A DNA stretch of 64,000 nt from Rhodocyclaceae bacterium (GCA_016791105.1 JAEUNM010000001.1:1-64000), one strand, 5' to 3'. Shown: positions 1-8,914, numbered from the stretch's first letter. Made by a program: numbers and translations. Notes: generated by a model from the sequence alone, not told the origin.

Positions 1-1
1 A

Positions 2-430
2 GTAAAGCGCCACGCCGCGCGCGAGGGCGCGCCGGTAGTCGAATTTTGCGCCGCGCTGGAAGCGGAAATTGCGGACCTCGACGACGAAGAAAAGAAAGTG
101 TTTCTGGCCGACGTGGGCCTCGAAGAACCCGGGCTGAATCGACTGATCGTGGCTGCTTTCGGCCGCCTCGGACTACAGACTTATTTCACCGCGGGCGAAA
201 AGGAAGTGCGCGCCTGGACGGTGCCGGTCGGCGCCGCGGCACCGCAAGCCGCCGGCGTGATCCACACCGATTTCGAACGCGGTTTTATTCGCGCCGAAGT
301 GATCGCATTCGATGATTACATCGCCTGCGGCGGCGAAACCAAAGCCAAGGAAAAAGGCAAAATGCGCCTGGAAGGCAAGGAATACGTCGTGCACGACGGC
401 GACGTGATGCACTTCCGCTTTAACGTCTGA
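2..430 (+). CDS. ychF: Redox-regulated ATPase YchF (OLA1 family), C-terminal part
   Basis: The reading frame is open from the window edge and ends at 430, giving the last 142 residues of the ribosome-associated ATPase/GTPase YchF, which is about 363 aa when whole. What is visible is the end of the helical region followed by the TGS domain, with the typical sequence [15 protein letters not shown], the segment [14 protein letters not shown] and the closing motif [11 protein letters not shown]. YchF binds ATP in preference to GTP, associates with the ribosome and modulates the oxidative stress response. The G domain lies outside the window. The stop is followed by a non-coding stretch and then by gene remnants, so the gene looks like the conserved edge of a variable site. 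Confidence 0.95.
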   Translation, partial: VKRHAAREGAPVVEFCAALEAEIADLDDEEKKVFLADVGLEEPGLNRLIVAAFGRLGLQTYFTAGEKEVRAWTVPVGAAAPQAAGVIHTDFERGFIRAEVIAFDDYIACGGETKAKEKGKMRLEGKEYVVHDGDVMHFRFNV

Positions 431-513
431 GCCCGGGCGGCGGGATCAGGGCATCCCACGGCACCCCAAGAAACCCCGTAAATCCTCGTGATTACGGTAC
501 AGTAGGCTTTGCA

Positions 514-535
514 ATGTACCGGCCCGTTGGTACAT
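514..535. repeat. Short inverted repeat upstream of the AbiEi-like remnant
   Basis: Perfect 7-bp arms atgtacc (514-520) and ggtacat (529-535) are separated by 8 nt. AbiEi-type antitoxins repress their own operon by binding inverted repeats upstream of it, and the AbiEi-like fragment begins about 70 bp downstream. An old operator is therefore possible, but a hairpin of this size could also arise by chance. Confidence 0.35.
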
Positions 536-602
536 CGCTACTTAATGAAACGCCGTGAAGCGGGACTTCAAACAGATCAAGTAGATCAACTTGGGCTTCA
601 GC

Positions 603-698
603 ATGCTGAAGGCCGATGGGCGAAGCCGTCTGTCAGCCGTGCTGCGAGGGGGGCGGACATTGATCACCGTCGACGATGCCACGCAGGCTCTCGGGATG
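603..698 (+). pseudogene. Truncated AbiEi-like antitoxin (N-terminal fragment only)
   Basis: About 32 codons read as an N-terminal winged-helix segment of the type IV antitoxin/AbiEi-like regulator family, including the stretches SRLSAVLRGG and LITVDDATQALGM. Resemblance to the family then stops abruptly around 698. From there the coherent protein sequence continues in a different frame (that of 699-1447) as an unrelated ATP-binding protein. The simplest reading is a deletion that removed the rest of the antitoxin, any toxin partner, and the 5' half of the next gene. The call rests on a short match and is moderate to low in certainty. Confidence 0.45.
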
Positions 699-1447
699 CG
701 CTGGAGTACATCAAGCGCAATTTCATCACCGAGACCGTCATCAAACACCACGGTCGAGCCGAATCCACGCGCGTCGAGAACTTTCCCTTTGATGCGATCG
801 AGGAAGCCATCGTCAACGCTGTCTACCACCGGGGCTACGACACACGCGAACCCATCGAGGTTCGCATCGAACACGGTGATCTGTTCGTCATCAGCTATCC
901 CGGGCCGGATCGCTCGGTGCGGCTGGAACAACTCCGCGCGGGCCGGGCCAAGCCCCGCCGATACCGCAACCGCCGCATCGGTGAATTCCTCAAGGAACTG
1001 GAATTCACCGAAGGCCGCGCCACGGGCATCCCGAAGATCATCGAAGCCATGGAGAAGAACGGCTCGCCACCGGCGGAATTCGAGTTTGACGAAGACCACA
1101 GCTACTTCATGGTGCGCTTGCCTATTCACCCGGCAGCTTTGGAAGTTGTGCAATCGGTGGTTGGGAAAGAGACGGAGCAGACCCAGGCCGGGACCAAGTC
1201 GGGACCAAGTCGGGACCAGGTTGCGATTCTCCGGGCAGCCTTGGTGGAGGCGGGCATCCCCGCATTGATGGCCGCCATCGGACGAACCAACAGGACCAAG
1301 TTCCGGGACCAGGTTCTCAACCCATTGCTCGCCGAAGGCCTGCTGGAGATGACCATTCCGGATAAGCCCACCAGCAGCAAGCAACGCTATCGCACCACGG
1401 ACAAGGGCAGGGCTCGGCTTGCCGCATCGGGTGAGGTCGGTGCATGA
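699..1447 (+). pseudogene. AlbA_2/HATPase_c_4 (RecG-like) ATP-binding regulator, 5'-truncated
   Basis: From about 699 the frame gives a well-preserved C-terminal part of the family often annotated as ATP-binding protein or transcriptional regulator with an AlbA_2 domain. Visible landmarks are EEAIVNAVYHRGYD, SYPGPDRSVRLEQLRAG, RRIGEFLKELEFTEGRATG and SYFMVRLPIHP, followed by a winged-helix segment to the stop. The N-terminal AlbA (Schlafen-like) DNA-binding half is missing. The frame stays open upstream to 509, but the translation there is not family-like. The stop overlaps the ATG of the methylase remnant (ATGA at 1444-1447), so the two genes were once translationally coupled. A truncated protein might still be made, but I see no good start for it. 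Confidence 0.75.
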
Positions 1448-1722
1448 ACTATCCCAGCATCCGCATCGAAGGCGCCATTTTCTCGCCGGACATCCTCGAC
1501 CGCATCGAGGAGGCCCCAGGCCAGCGTCCGGCCGATTTCGGCCTCGACAGCCGGCAAAAAGGTCAAGGACGAGATCGTCCGTGCCTGGGCCGACGCGCAG
1601 GACTACCGGCGCATCTTCCAGCGCAAGCTCGACAGCCTGAGGCCGGAATCCCCGGCCACCACCGAAACCCGCCAGCAGTGGATCGTCCCGCTGCTCGGCC
1701 TGTTCGGCTACCCGCCGACTCA
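1444..1722 (+). pseudogene. Eco57I-like DNA adenine methyltransferase, 5' fragment with frameshift
   Basis: The ATG at 1444 opens a typical N-terminus of large class I SAM-dependent DNA methylases (PSIRIEGAIFSPDILDRIE, then ADFGL). Near 1545-1560 the family-like sequence jumps to another frame (KVKDEIVRAWADAQDY, then TETRQQWIVPLLGLFGYP), which shows a small indel. It ends near 1722, where sequence from a helicase begins. No catalytic NPPY region remains, so this cannot be an active methylase. The position directly behind the AlbA/HATPase gene suggests a restriction-modification-like defence operon before decay. Confidence 0.7.
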
Positions 1723-2073
1723 CCCCGGGTGCTCTTGTCCACCGGCAAGCTGGTCGGAGAAGGATTCGACCACCCGCCACTCGACACACTGGTGCTGGCT
1801 ATGCCGATCTCGCGGAAGGGCACGCTGCGGCAGTACGCCGGCCGTCTGCATCGGGAACACGCCGACGAGACCCGTGTGCGCATCATTGAGTGCGTTGATG
1901 CCGGCCACCCAGCCCTGTTGCGCATGTGGGAGCGGCGACGGCACGGCTACCAGGCGATGGGCTGCCAAATTCTCTCCACCCCGGCCACTTACAATCCGGG
2001 CTTCGAGTTGGTCGCCTCGAACAAGGCGAGTTCAGCCATCCCAGATGCGGGGATGAAAGCGGGCGCGAAATGA
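1723..2073 (+). pseudogene. DEAD/DEAH-box helicase (restriction subunit R type), 3' fragment
   Basis: The frame carries the C-terminal helicase motifs of a superfamily 2 enzyme: VLLSTGKLVGEGFDHP, LDTLVLAMPISRKGT and then QYAGRLHREHAD (motif VI with the arginine finger region), followed by RIIECVDAGHPALLRMW. Walker A and DEAD motifs are absent because the whole 5' part is missing. The fragment is joined in frame 1 to the tail of the methylase N-terminus, so one continuous ORF (1444-2073) exists but its middle is out-of-frame methylase. It is best treated as a deletion scar. Confidence 0.7.
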
Positions 2074-2082
2074 AGGCTGAAA

Positions 2083-2133
2083 GACCAATCTCCAGCACCG
2101 ACCAATCTCCAGCACCGACCAATCTCCAGCACC
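2083..2133. repeat. Three perfect tandem copies of a 17-bp repeat
   Basis: The unit gaccaatctccagcacc occurs three times head to tail without mismatch at 2083-2099, 2100-2116 and 2117-2133. It starts ten bases after the stop of the helicase remnant. The perfect identity suggests recent slippage. It may be a hypervariable minisatellite or a remnant of a boundary element of the decayed defence cassette. Confidence 0.9.
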
Positions 2134-2263
2134 GGCGCGGCTATCCGCCCGCTCTTTTTGTTCAAGGTCTGAGGCGACCCGCCGCGCGTAGTGCCGGGCT
2201 GCCGGGGCGGCCCGCCGTCTCCGCTGCGCCGCACTACCTACCACTAAGCGTTGCGTCCACGCC

Positions 2264-2295
2264 GCAGCCGCGAAGTGTGCTGTTTTCGCGGCTGC
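2264..2295 (-). terminator. Hairpin downstream of the VIT/VWA gene
   Basis: Perfect 11-bp arms gcagccgcgaa (2264-2274) and ttcgcggctgc (2285-2295) enclose a 10-nt loop just beyond the stop of the minus-strand gene ending at 2306. An outer pair cactaag/cttagtg (2242-2248, 2305-2311) also matches. There is no clear U-tract, so efficiency as an intrinsic terminator is uncertain. Confidence 0.5.
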
Positions 2296-2305
2296 AGCAC
2301 AAACC

Positions 2306-5230
2306 TTAGTGCGGCTCCACCACTATTTCGCCGACACTCACGACTTCGCCGGTACTGGTGAGGCGCAGCGTGATGGCGCGGCGTTGTTCGGCGGCGCTGC
2401 CGAAGCCGGTATATAGGTTTGCCATCAAGGTGGTGGCGCCGGATACGACTTGCTGGCGGTTGCCGTAAAAGTTGGCCTGGATGAGGTAACGGCCCGGTTT
2501 GGCAAGTTTCAGCGAAAATTCTTCCGGGCCGTAGCCGCCCGTGAAGTCGCGCGATATGCGGCCGCCCTGGTAACTGGCCGGGTGGGCGTAAAACACTTTT
2601 TCGCCATTCGGATCGGTCACCCACAGGTCGATGTCGGTATTGTCGGCGTCCCAACTAAGTACCACGCGCAAATCCAGCGGCAGATTGGCGATGAGGCGCG
2701 GATCGATATTCGTCAGGCTTACTTTGTCGCCGGCGCGGGCGGCGATGGCGTTCAGTTCGGCCAGCGCGATCAGCTCGATGTCGGGGAAGCGCCCGTGCCA
2801 CGGCCGGGTGACGACTTCATGCAGCAGGTCGATGGCTTTTCGCGGCTCGCCGATTTCTGCCTGCGCCAGCGCCAGATCGCGATAGGACTGCGGCTCGTCA
2901 GGCGCCAGGCGCAGCACCTTTTCCAGCACCGGCACGGCCAGATCCGCGCGCCCGGCCTGATTCAATCTGTAGGCCAGGATGCGCAGGATGTGGCGGTTTT
3001 CCAGATTCATTTCGGCCAGGTTGGATAACACCCGCAGCGCCAGGGGTGCCTCCTTGCGCTCGAATAGTATGTCTGCGGCGTCGAGAAAAAATGCCGTGCT
3101 GTTGAGGTAACCGGGCCGCTCGTCCAGATACACGCGATAGGTGTCGCCGGCTGCGGCATTGCGCATGCGCGCCGCGTAGGGGGCGTCCGGCTGCCATTTT
3201 TTCAGCTCGATGCGCGCCGCGGGTGGCGCGGCATTTCCGGCTGGCTGCGCTTTGGACTCGTCGCGCAAAGCCATCCTGGCTGTGGCAGGGGCTGACAAAA
3301 CCTCGCTAGGGGCCATGCTCGGGGCCGCTGCCAGCGGGGCCGGGCGCGCCGCTGCCGGGGCTACTGCGCCGGCCGCGCGGGCCTCGACTTTTTCTTTCGC
3401 GACGGCTGGTGCGGGTGGGCTGTCCTTGGGGAAGTCGCGCTGCCACCAGGCCTGTTTTTCCTTGAAGCGCTGCACGATTTGCTCCAGGTGGGCGCTGCGG
3501 TCGCGCGCTGCCGCTGCGCGGCTTTGCGCGCGCAGGCGGTCGAACTCGGCGCGCAGTTCCTGTGGCGGCTCGATGTCGTAGCGCACGTAATCTTCCACGC
3601 GGTCCAGCACGATGAGCGAGCTGGCGCGCGTAACGAGGCTAAAGCGCTTGCCCAGGCGGCGAATTTCGGCCTGATTGACGGTGTATTCCGGTTCCAGCGC
3701 AGCGACGCGCATGGCCGCCCAGCGCTGCGCGGCGAAACCGTTTGCGGCGCGCGCCGGGTCGATCGCGACGGTCTGTTTCTGGCGTGCGCCGGCGGGCGTT
3801 TTCCAGTACAGATCGACCTCTGCCGCGGCGGCGTCCAGCACGCCGGCTACCGCCACGCGGCCGTCGGACAGACGCTCGGCGACGATATCGTGGGCGCTGT
3901 TCGATTGTGCCCCGTCCAGCCGCGCCTGGCGCGCGAGCAACTGGGCGGCGGCGCGCTCGGGTGCGATGCTGAGCAAATCCACGGCGCTGCCGCCGCTCGC
4001 TTCGGCCAGGTGGGATAGACGCGGCAGGTCGGCCGAGGGCGCGGCGCTGATGGCAAATAGCGGCGCCGCACCGGCCGGCGGGCTCGCGTCCGGATAATTG
4101 AACAGCCCGTCGCTGAACAGCAATACGGCCGCGGCCGGGGGCTGGCTGGCGAGCGCGGCGGCATTGGTTGCGCCGTCATAAACCACGCGCTCCAGGGCTG
4201 CGCGCAATGCCGCCCAGTCGCCGCCGCGGATCGCGAAACTGCCGCCGGCTTCCGGCTGGTCGCGCAACAGGGCAAGTTCCACCTGCGCCTCGCCCAGTGT
4301 TTTGAAATACGCGTCCAGCAAGGCAAATTCGCGCCCGTGCTGGCGCGCCGCGCCGGAGCCTGAGGCGTCCCACAGCAGGCTTATGTTGCGCGGGCGGAAT
4401 GCTTCGGCGCCGCGCACATCGGCTTGCGGCAGTTCGGCGTAAAAATACCGGCTGCCGTCAAATTCCTCCACCGCCAGCAGGGCTTTGGAAGGTAGTTCGA
4501 AGGCAATTTCCAGCAGCGCCTGCGGGCGATAGTCGGTGCGCGTGAAATCGATCTGCGCCCCGCCGTCGCCGCCGCGCCAGGCCGCGGCGGGCAATCCGGC
4601 CAGCACGCGCGCCTGTTTGGGCGCCACGCCGGCAAGTTGGGCGGCGAAAGAAAATTGTTCCAGCCGCTCCGCTGCCGGCATGGCAAGACGCAGGTGCGCC
4701 CGCCCCTTGTCGATCGCCAGGCGTTCGCTGATCACGATTTGCACACGCCGGGTGCCGCCCGGCGGCAGCGGATAAATGCGCAGCTTGAAGTTATTGCCCT
4801 GGGTTGCTTCGAGCAGCGCCGGATCGACGCGGTTGCGCGTCACGTCCTCGAACACTTGTTGCCCCACGGTTTTTTCCACGGCCACCGCGGGTCGCCACTT
4901 GCCGTCGATATCGAGCGCGAATGCCGTGACCTGTTGGCCGTCCAGCAGCGGAAATTGCAATTCGCCCTCCAGCACCCGCGCGTTGGGGTTGCGCAGCGCA
5001 AGTTCGACTGTGCTGCGGGCGATTTGTCCGGCGGTACGCGTTTCGACCTTGAGCGAGGCGAGCCGTATCGGCTGCGCGCTGCGATCGCTCAAGCGCACGA
5101 CGGGCGGGGCTGGCGGCAGCGGCGGTGCGATGGCCGGTTCGCCGCCGTGCGGTGTTGCGGCGGTCGCAAATGCCGGGGCGAGCAGCAATGCCAGCAAGGC
5201 GAGAAATTTGCATACGACGTTCATGATCAT
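2306..5230 (-). CDS. Secreted VIT/VWA protein with TPR and DUF2135 domains
   Basis: This 974-aa protein has a signal peptide (hydrophobic core LALLALLLAPAFATA), a VIT domain at about 55-170 and a VWA domain from about 280 with an intact MIDAS start DASGS (residues 288-292). An Ala/Pro-rich linker follows (about 600-690), then TPR-like repeats (about 740-840) and a C-terminal DUF2135 domain recognisable by DNTDIDLWVTDPNGEK. VIT/VWA proteins are surface or periplasmic proteins that bind metal and partner proteins. A role in cell-envelope assembly or surface display is inference. No sortase, protease or MoxR partner is nearby, so it stands alone. A second ATG lies two codons in (5224), and both starts keep the signal peptide. 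Confidence 0.85.
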   Translation of the reverse strand: MIMNVVCKFLALLALLLAPAFATAATPHGGEPAIAPPLPPAPPVVRLSDRSAQPIRLASLKVETRTAGQIARSTVELALRNPNARVLEGELQFPLLDGQQVTAFALDIDGKWRPAVAVEKTVGQQVFEDVTRNRVDPALLEATQGNNFKLRIYPLPPGGTRRVQIVISERLAIDKGRAHLRLAMPAAERLEQFSFAAQLAGVAPKQARVLAGLPAAAWRGGDGGAQIDFTRTDYRPQALLEIAFELPSKALLAVEEFDGSRYFYAELPQADVRGAEAFRPRNISLLWDASGSGAARQHGREFALLDAYFKTLGEAQVELALLRDQPEAGGSFAIRGGDWAALRAALERVVYDGATNAAALASQPPAAAVLLFSDGLFNYPDASPPAGAAPLFAISAAPSADLPRLSHLAEASGGSAVDLLSIAPERAAAQLLARQARLDGAQSNSAHDIVAERLSDGRVAVAGVLDAAAAEVDLYWKTPAGARQKQTVAIDPARAANGFAAQRWAAMRVAALEPEYTVNQAEIRRLGKRFSLVTRASSLIVLDRVEDYVRYDIEPPQELRAEFDRLRAQSRAAAARDRSAHLEQIVQRFKEKQAWWQRDFPKDSPPAPAVAKEKVEARAAGAVAPAAARPAPLAAAPSMAPSEVLSAPATARMALRDESKAQPAGNAAPPAARIELKKWQPDAPYAARMRNAAAGDTYRVYLDERPGYLNSTAFFLDAADILFERKEAPLALRVLSNLAEMNLENRHILRILAYRLNQAGRADLAVPVLEKVLRLAPDEPQSYRDLALAQAEIGEPRKAIDLLHEVVTRPWHGRFPDIELIALAELNAIAARAGDKVSLTNIDPRLIANLPLDLRVVLSWDADNTDIDLWVTDPNGEKVFYAHPASYQGGRISRDFTGGYGPEEFSLKLAKPGRYLIQANFYGNRQQVVSGATTLMANLYTGFGSAAEQRRAITLRLTSTGEVVSVGEIVVEPH

Positions 5231-5450
5231 TCCTTGGCAATGACGGATGCGGTGCGCCGCGCTGCGCGCCGGGCATTTGGCCGACGGCCGGTGGCGGCGT
5301 CAGGGCGTTTAAACGTGGCGGCCGCTGTTGTGGGGTGAAAATTTTTTGCGGGCGCCTATTTGTGCCGGGAGGCGCAACGCGTTGGCACTGCCTTCCGCGA
5401 CGTCAAGTTGCCAAGGCCAACCCGCCAAGGCCAGCCCCCGCAAGCGGCTA

Positions 5451-6815
5451 TCAAGGCGCAGGCAGACGCTGCAGGCTTTGCGCATTCGATTCGCACTGGC
5501 GGCGGAAATCCGCGCTGATGCGCGTGTCGTCGGCGCAGCGCTGCCAGTAGGTTTGCGCGGCGGCGGCGGCCTGGCGCCAGGTCTGCGCTTCCCTGGGCAG
5601 CGGAAGTTCGGGCTGGTAGGTGTAGGCGGGCAGTTCGCCGCCGCGCAGCGGCGCATAGGCCATGGGCAACATGTCGTAGGCCGGCGCGAGGCTGAGGCCG
5701 GGGCGAAATGCCAGATTGCCGTCGTGCATGTCCGAATTTGCGATGAGCCGGCCGAACCACCACAGCCGGGCGATTTTTTCCACGTCCGCGCCAGCTAAGC
5801 AGCCGCGGCGCTGCAGGGCTTCGGCCAGTTTGGGCCAGGGGGCGCTGAGGCCGAGCAGGGCAGGGTTCAGACTGGCCAAAGTACACACCGCGGAGCGGCC
5901 GAATTCGCCATGCCGGTCGAAGCGCTGCACCTCCAGGAAACTGCGTCCGGCAAAGCGATGAACGGTACTCGGGGCGGCGTCGACGCCCAACTCGGGCGCC
6001 AGAATCCGCGCGGCGAGGTGCTCGCATACCAGCAGATCGGACCAGCGCCGCTCGGCTGGCGTATCGCCGGCGCCGGAAAACTTTACGATTACGGCCTGGA
6101 CGTGCTCACCCATGCGGCGGGCGGCCGTGAATTTCGGGAATTCACCGCCTGCGGATGAGGCGGCGAGGCCGTAAGCCAGAGCATCGGCGGCCAGTTGCGG
6201 ATAGGCGGCTTCGATTTCCGCGTCCGCCAGCGGCGGGCTCCCGCCACTGCGCCGCCCCTCCAGCATGCGCCGGAAGGCGGCTTCTCCCAGCAGCAGATTG
6301 CCCGGCTGATCGTGGCCATGGCTTGCCAGCACCTGCGTGAGGTCGTCCTCGCTCCACAGGTCCGGATTTTCCGCCACGCCCAAATCCAGCGCATGGCGGC
6401 GCGCAAAATTGCGGCCTATGAATCCTTGTGGCCGCATGTCTATCAGGGGGTAGGGCAAGCCCTCGAACCAGCCGTCCGCCGTGTCGCCTTCGACGGGCCA
6501 CGCAAAAGCTTCCGCATAGGCCAGCGCGCTGCCCTGCGGCTGGGTCAGGTCGAGCAGGGCAATTTCGCGCCCGGCGCCGGTTTCGTCTATGGCGAACAGC
6601 GGTATGCCGCCCGCCTTGCCGCGCAGGCTGCGGCGCAAGGCATAGCGTATGCGGCGCGAACCGCCGCGGCGCACGACGCTGTCTCCCAGCGCCTGCAGCA
6701 TGCGCGCCAGGGTAGAGCGGTTGATGCCGCCCATGAGCCGGCAGAGCAAATCACTGCCGGCGCGTGGATGGCTGCGCAGCAGGCGCACAAGTTGTTCGGT
6801 GTCGGCTTTTCCCAT
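5451..6815 (-). CDS. yjjJ: HipA-family kinase, YjjJ type
   Basis: The 454-aa product matches the YjjJ branch of HipA-like serine/threonine kinases: an N-terminal winged-helix segment (about 1-60) replaces the separate HipB antitoxin. Then come the HipA N-subdomain and the kinase core, with EFPKFT and VIVKFSG (ATP site), FLEVQRFDR, the catalytic loop SDMHDGNLAF and the metal-binding YDMLPM. All key residues look intact. HipA kinases phosphorylate aminoacyl-tRNA synthetases or other translation factors and cause growth arrest; the target of YjjJ proteins is less clear. No hipB gene lies on either side, as is usual for yjjJ. A tandem repeat sits just upstream of the start and may be the autoregulatory site. 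Confidence 0.85.
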   Translation of the reverse strand: MGKADTEQLVRLLRSHPRAGSDLLCRLMGGINRSTLARMLQALGDSVVRRGGSRRIRYALRRSLRGKAGGIPLFAIDETGAGREIALLDLTQPQGSALAYAEAFAWPVEGDTADGWFEGLPYPLIDMRPQGFIGRNFARRHALDLGVAENPDLWSEDDLTQVLASHGHDQPGNLLLGEAAFRRMLEGRRSGGSPPLADAEIEAAYPQLAADALAYGLAASSAGGEFPKFTAARRMGEHVQAVIVKFSGAGDTPAERRWSDLLVCEHLAARILAPELGVDAAPSTVHRFAGRSFLEVQRFDRHGEFGRSAVCTLASLNPALLGLSAPWPKLAEALQRRGCLAGADVEKIARLWWFGRLIANSDMHDGNLAFRPGLSLAPAYDMLPMAYAPLRGGELPAYTYQPELPLPREAQTWRQAAAAAQTYWQRCADDTRISADFRRQCESNAQSLQRLPAP

Positions 6816-6825
6816 GCTGCAGGCT

Positions 6826-6849
6826 GCAACGAAATTTGCAACGAATTTT
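6826..6849. promoter_or_regulatory. Tandem 12-bp direct repeat upstream of yjjJ, possible operator
   Basis: Two head-to-tail copies, gcaacgaaattt (6826-6837) and gcaacgaatttt (6838-6849), differ at one base. They lie 11 bp upstream of the yjjJ start inside a strongly AT-rich island (about 6830-6910) that also holds a TATAAA-like hexamer on the minus strand. YjjJ has its own winged-helix domain, so binding by the product is plausible. This is inference from position and repetition. Confidence 0.45.
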
Positions 6850-7070
6850 CAAATTTTATATCAATAAAAATAACCCAATGGTTGAAATTATGAAAGTTAT
6901 TGTGCAACAAGTATCGAGCGGAAAAACCGGCCCGGGGCAGAACGCGCGACGGCGCGCGCAGGCGCCCGCCGGATAGCGGCTGGCGGGTACCTGCGCGGTG
7001 GGGGAAGCGTAACTGGCGGCGTCCGTTCGCGTGCCGCGAACCAGACCTCTGCCGGTGCGCCGAAGCCGGC

Positions 7071-7694
7071 TTACTTGCCGGAGCGGGCGGCGTAGTACTG
7101 CACGATAGCCGGTGTGCTGCCTATGCGGTCCATGTATTCCTTGAGGCTGGGTGCGGCGCTGGCAACGATGTCGGTGGGGATGTGGTCCAGCGAGCCGGAA
7201 CTGATCCAGCGCAGAATCACCAGCGCTTTCAGATCGGCGATGGTGAGGCGCTGGTCGGCAAAATAGGCGCCGCCGCGGCCCTCCAGCCGTCCGGCCAGCC
7301 AGCGCAGGTATTTGGGCAACACTTCGGCGGCCAGCGCTTCGCGCGCGCGGCGCATGTCCTCGCCCTTGAGGCCGAATGTTGCGCTGATTTTGATGGTGAT
7401 GTCTTCCAGCCCGGACAGCACTTCGTCGCAATAAAGGGCTTGCTCGGCATCCTGCGGGTACAGGCCGCCCAGCTTGCCGGCGTAGCGCAAAATGGCGTCG
7501 CCCTGCGTCACCACCGTGTCGCCGAGATGCACGATAGGCACCTGGCCGAGCGGGGCCGTCTTGCGGATTTCCGGAAAGGTGGCTGGCGCGAAGCGGTGGT
7601 CCTCGAAGGGCACGCCGCCCAGGTGCAATGCCAGGCGGATGGGTTCGCCGCGGCCGCCGGAAAAGTCGAAGTAGGTCAGTTTGAGCGGGGTCAT
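7071..7694 (-). CDS. Glutathione S-transferase (sigma-like)
   Basis: The 207-aa protein has the two-domain GST layout. The N-terminal thioredoxin fold begins KLTYFDFSGGRGEPIRLAL, with the catalytic-type Tyr and the sigma-class GRGE turn, and continues with GQVPIVHLGD (cis-proline) and TQGDAILRYA (glutathione gamma-glutamyl contact). The C-terminal helical domain includes LTIADLKAL. GSTs of this type conjugate or isomerise electrophiles using glutathione in the cytoplasm. The gene is flanked by 200-250 bp spacers on both sides and looks monocistronic. Confidence 0.9.
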   Translation of the reverse strand: MTPLKLTYFDFSGGRGEPIRLALHLGGVPFEDHRFAPATFPEIRKTAPLGQVPIVHLGDTVVTQGDAILRYAGKLGGLYPQDAEQALYCDEVLSGLEDITIKISATFGLKGEDMRRAREALAAEVLPKYLRWLAGRLEGRGGAYFADQRLTIADLKALVILRWISSGSLDHIPTDIVASAAPSLKEYMDRIGSTPAIVQYYAARSGK

Positions 7695-7900
7695 GGATCG
7701 TCCTTTCTATGTGCTCAGGTGCGCAATGCGTGTATGCCGGCATGGGCCGGCACCTTGCGAGCGGCGCCGGGGCGATAAGTTCCGCCGGCCGCCACTTGAA
7801 ACGGGAACGCCGGCCGTGATTTCCTCGCGCAACACGGAAGCCAGGTGTGGCGACGGCGTATTCGAATTCGACAATTTGCCGGCAGCGACAGTGCGACGCA

Positions 7901-8914
7901 TCAGGAAACCACGGTGCCGTCGTACATCAGGAAGCGGATTTTGCCGAACAGATCGGGCGTGGCGGGTACGCCCACGCTTTTCATGAGCCGCATGTCGCGG
8001 AAACTGAAGCCGTCCTCGTTATAAACGCTCCAGATTTTGTTGCCAAAATTGTCGAACTGTTCGGTGTGCACGGCGATCCGGTCCGGATCGTAGGCCCGCT
8101 GAGGCGGCACCGGTGCGATGGGTAGCCCCAGATCGCTCAACACTTTAGTTGCCGTGCGCAGGCTTAGACCGGCCAGGCCGTTGTCGTAGCTGCCGCCCAC
8201 ATCGCAATGATTGCCATACAGGGCATAGGTTTTTATGATGCCCTCGGGATGGTTGGAATAGTCGGCGCCCTCGAACAGGTAGCGGTATTCGTTGATGGCT
8301 TTCAGATCGACCAGATTGCTCACGTTGGGCGGGTAGGCCAGCATGCATTTCACGCCGGTCATGACCGGGTCGAATATAACGCCGCCCACGACAGGCACGT
8401 TTTTCGGCGCGACCAGGGTGTCTTTAGTGACCGGGTGACGTATGCCGAGCTGGTACAGCAGTTGCGCAAAAATTGCCGCACTGGCACCACCACGGCTGAA
8501 GGAGGTGAGAACTACCGCTACCGCTTCGAGTTTTCTTATTTTCGCGGCCTGGACGCATAAATCGGCATAGGCCTGTTCGGCCGTGTCCACAGTCTGTTCG
8601 CTTACCCGCTCGGGCAGCCAGCCGGAGGCGGTCAAGCTGCCCGGTGTTCCCACTCCCTTGTAGTAGGCGCCGCCCAGGCGCGCGCTACGACCGCGCGCTG
8701 CCTCATATTGGTCCCAGAGCTGCCCGACGTTAGTGGACAGGCAGTTTTTCGGTACGGCGTCCTTGTCGTTATTGGTGCCGTCGAATGCCGCAAAGAACAC
8801 GAAGGAGGTCTTTTTCGTAATCGGCGCCGGAACACTGATGCTGCCGCAGGTTTTTTCATTGGCCTGGCGAATGGCGTCGATCTGGGACTGGCTCAGTTCT
8901 ATTTTCCTGGTCAT
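7901..8914 (-). CDS. DUF2235 alpha/beta hydrolase, Tle1-like phospholipase candidate
   Basis: The 337-aa product has the DUF2235 hallmarks: FAAFDGTNND at about 41-50, a nucleophile elbow SFSRGG with Ser140, and GNHCDVGGSYDNG near the C-terminus, which supplies the His/Asp pair. Members of this family include Tle1 lipase effectors of type VI secretion and uncharacterised hydrolases. The ATG at 8914 is preferred over an upstream TTG (8932) because GGGG precedes it at good distance. No signal peptide is visible and no VgrG, PAAR or immunity gene is next to it. A divergent neighbour encodes a cell-wall-binding enzyme, which makes an antibacterial or lytic role thinkable but unproven. Confidence 0.75.
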   Translation of the reverse strand: MTRKIELSQSQIDAIRQANEKTCGSISVPAPITKKTSFVFFAAFDGTNNDKDAVPKNCLSTNVGQLWDQYEAARGRSARLGGAYYKGVGTPGSLTASGWLPERVSEQTVDTAEQAYADLCVQAAKIRKLEAVAVVLTSFSRGGASAAIFAQLLYQLGIRHPVTKDTLVAPKNVPVVGGVIFDPVMTGVKCMLAYPPNVSNLVDLKAINEYRYLFEGADYSNHPEGIIKTYALYGNHCDVGGSYDNGLAGLSLRTATKVLSDLGLPIAPVPPQRAYDPDRIAVHTEQFDNFGNKIWSVYNEDGFSFRDMRLMKSVGVPATPDLFGKIRFLMYDGTVVS

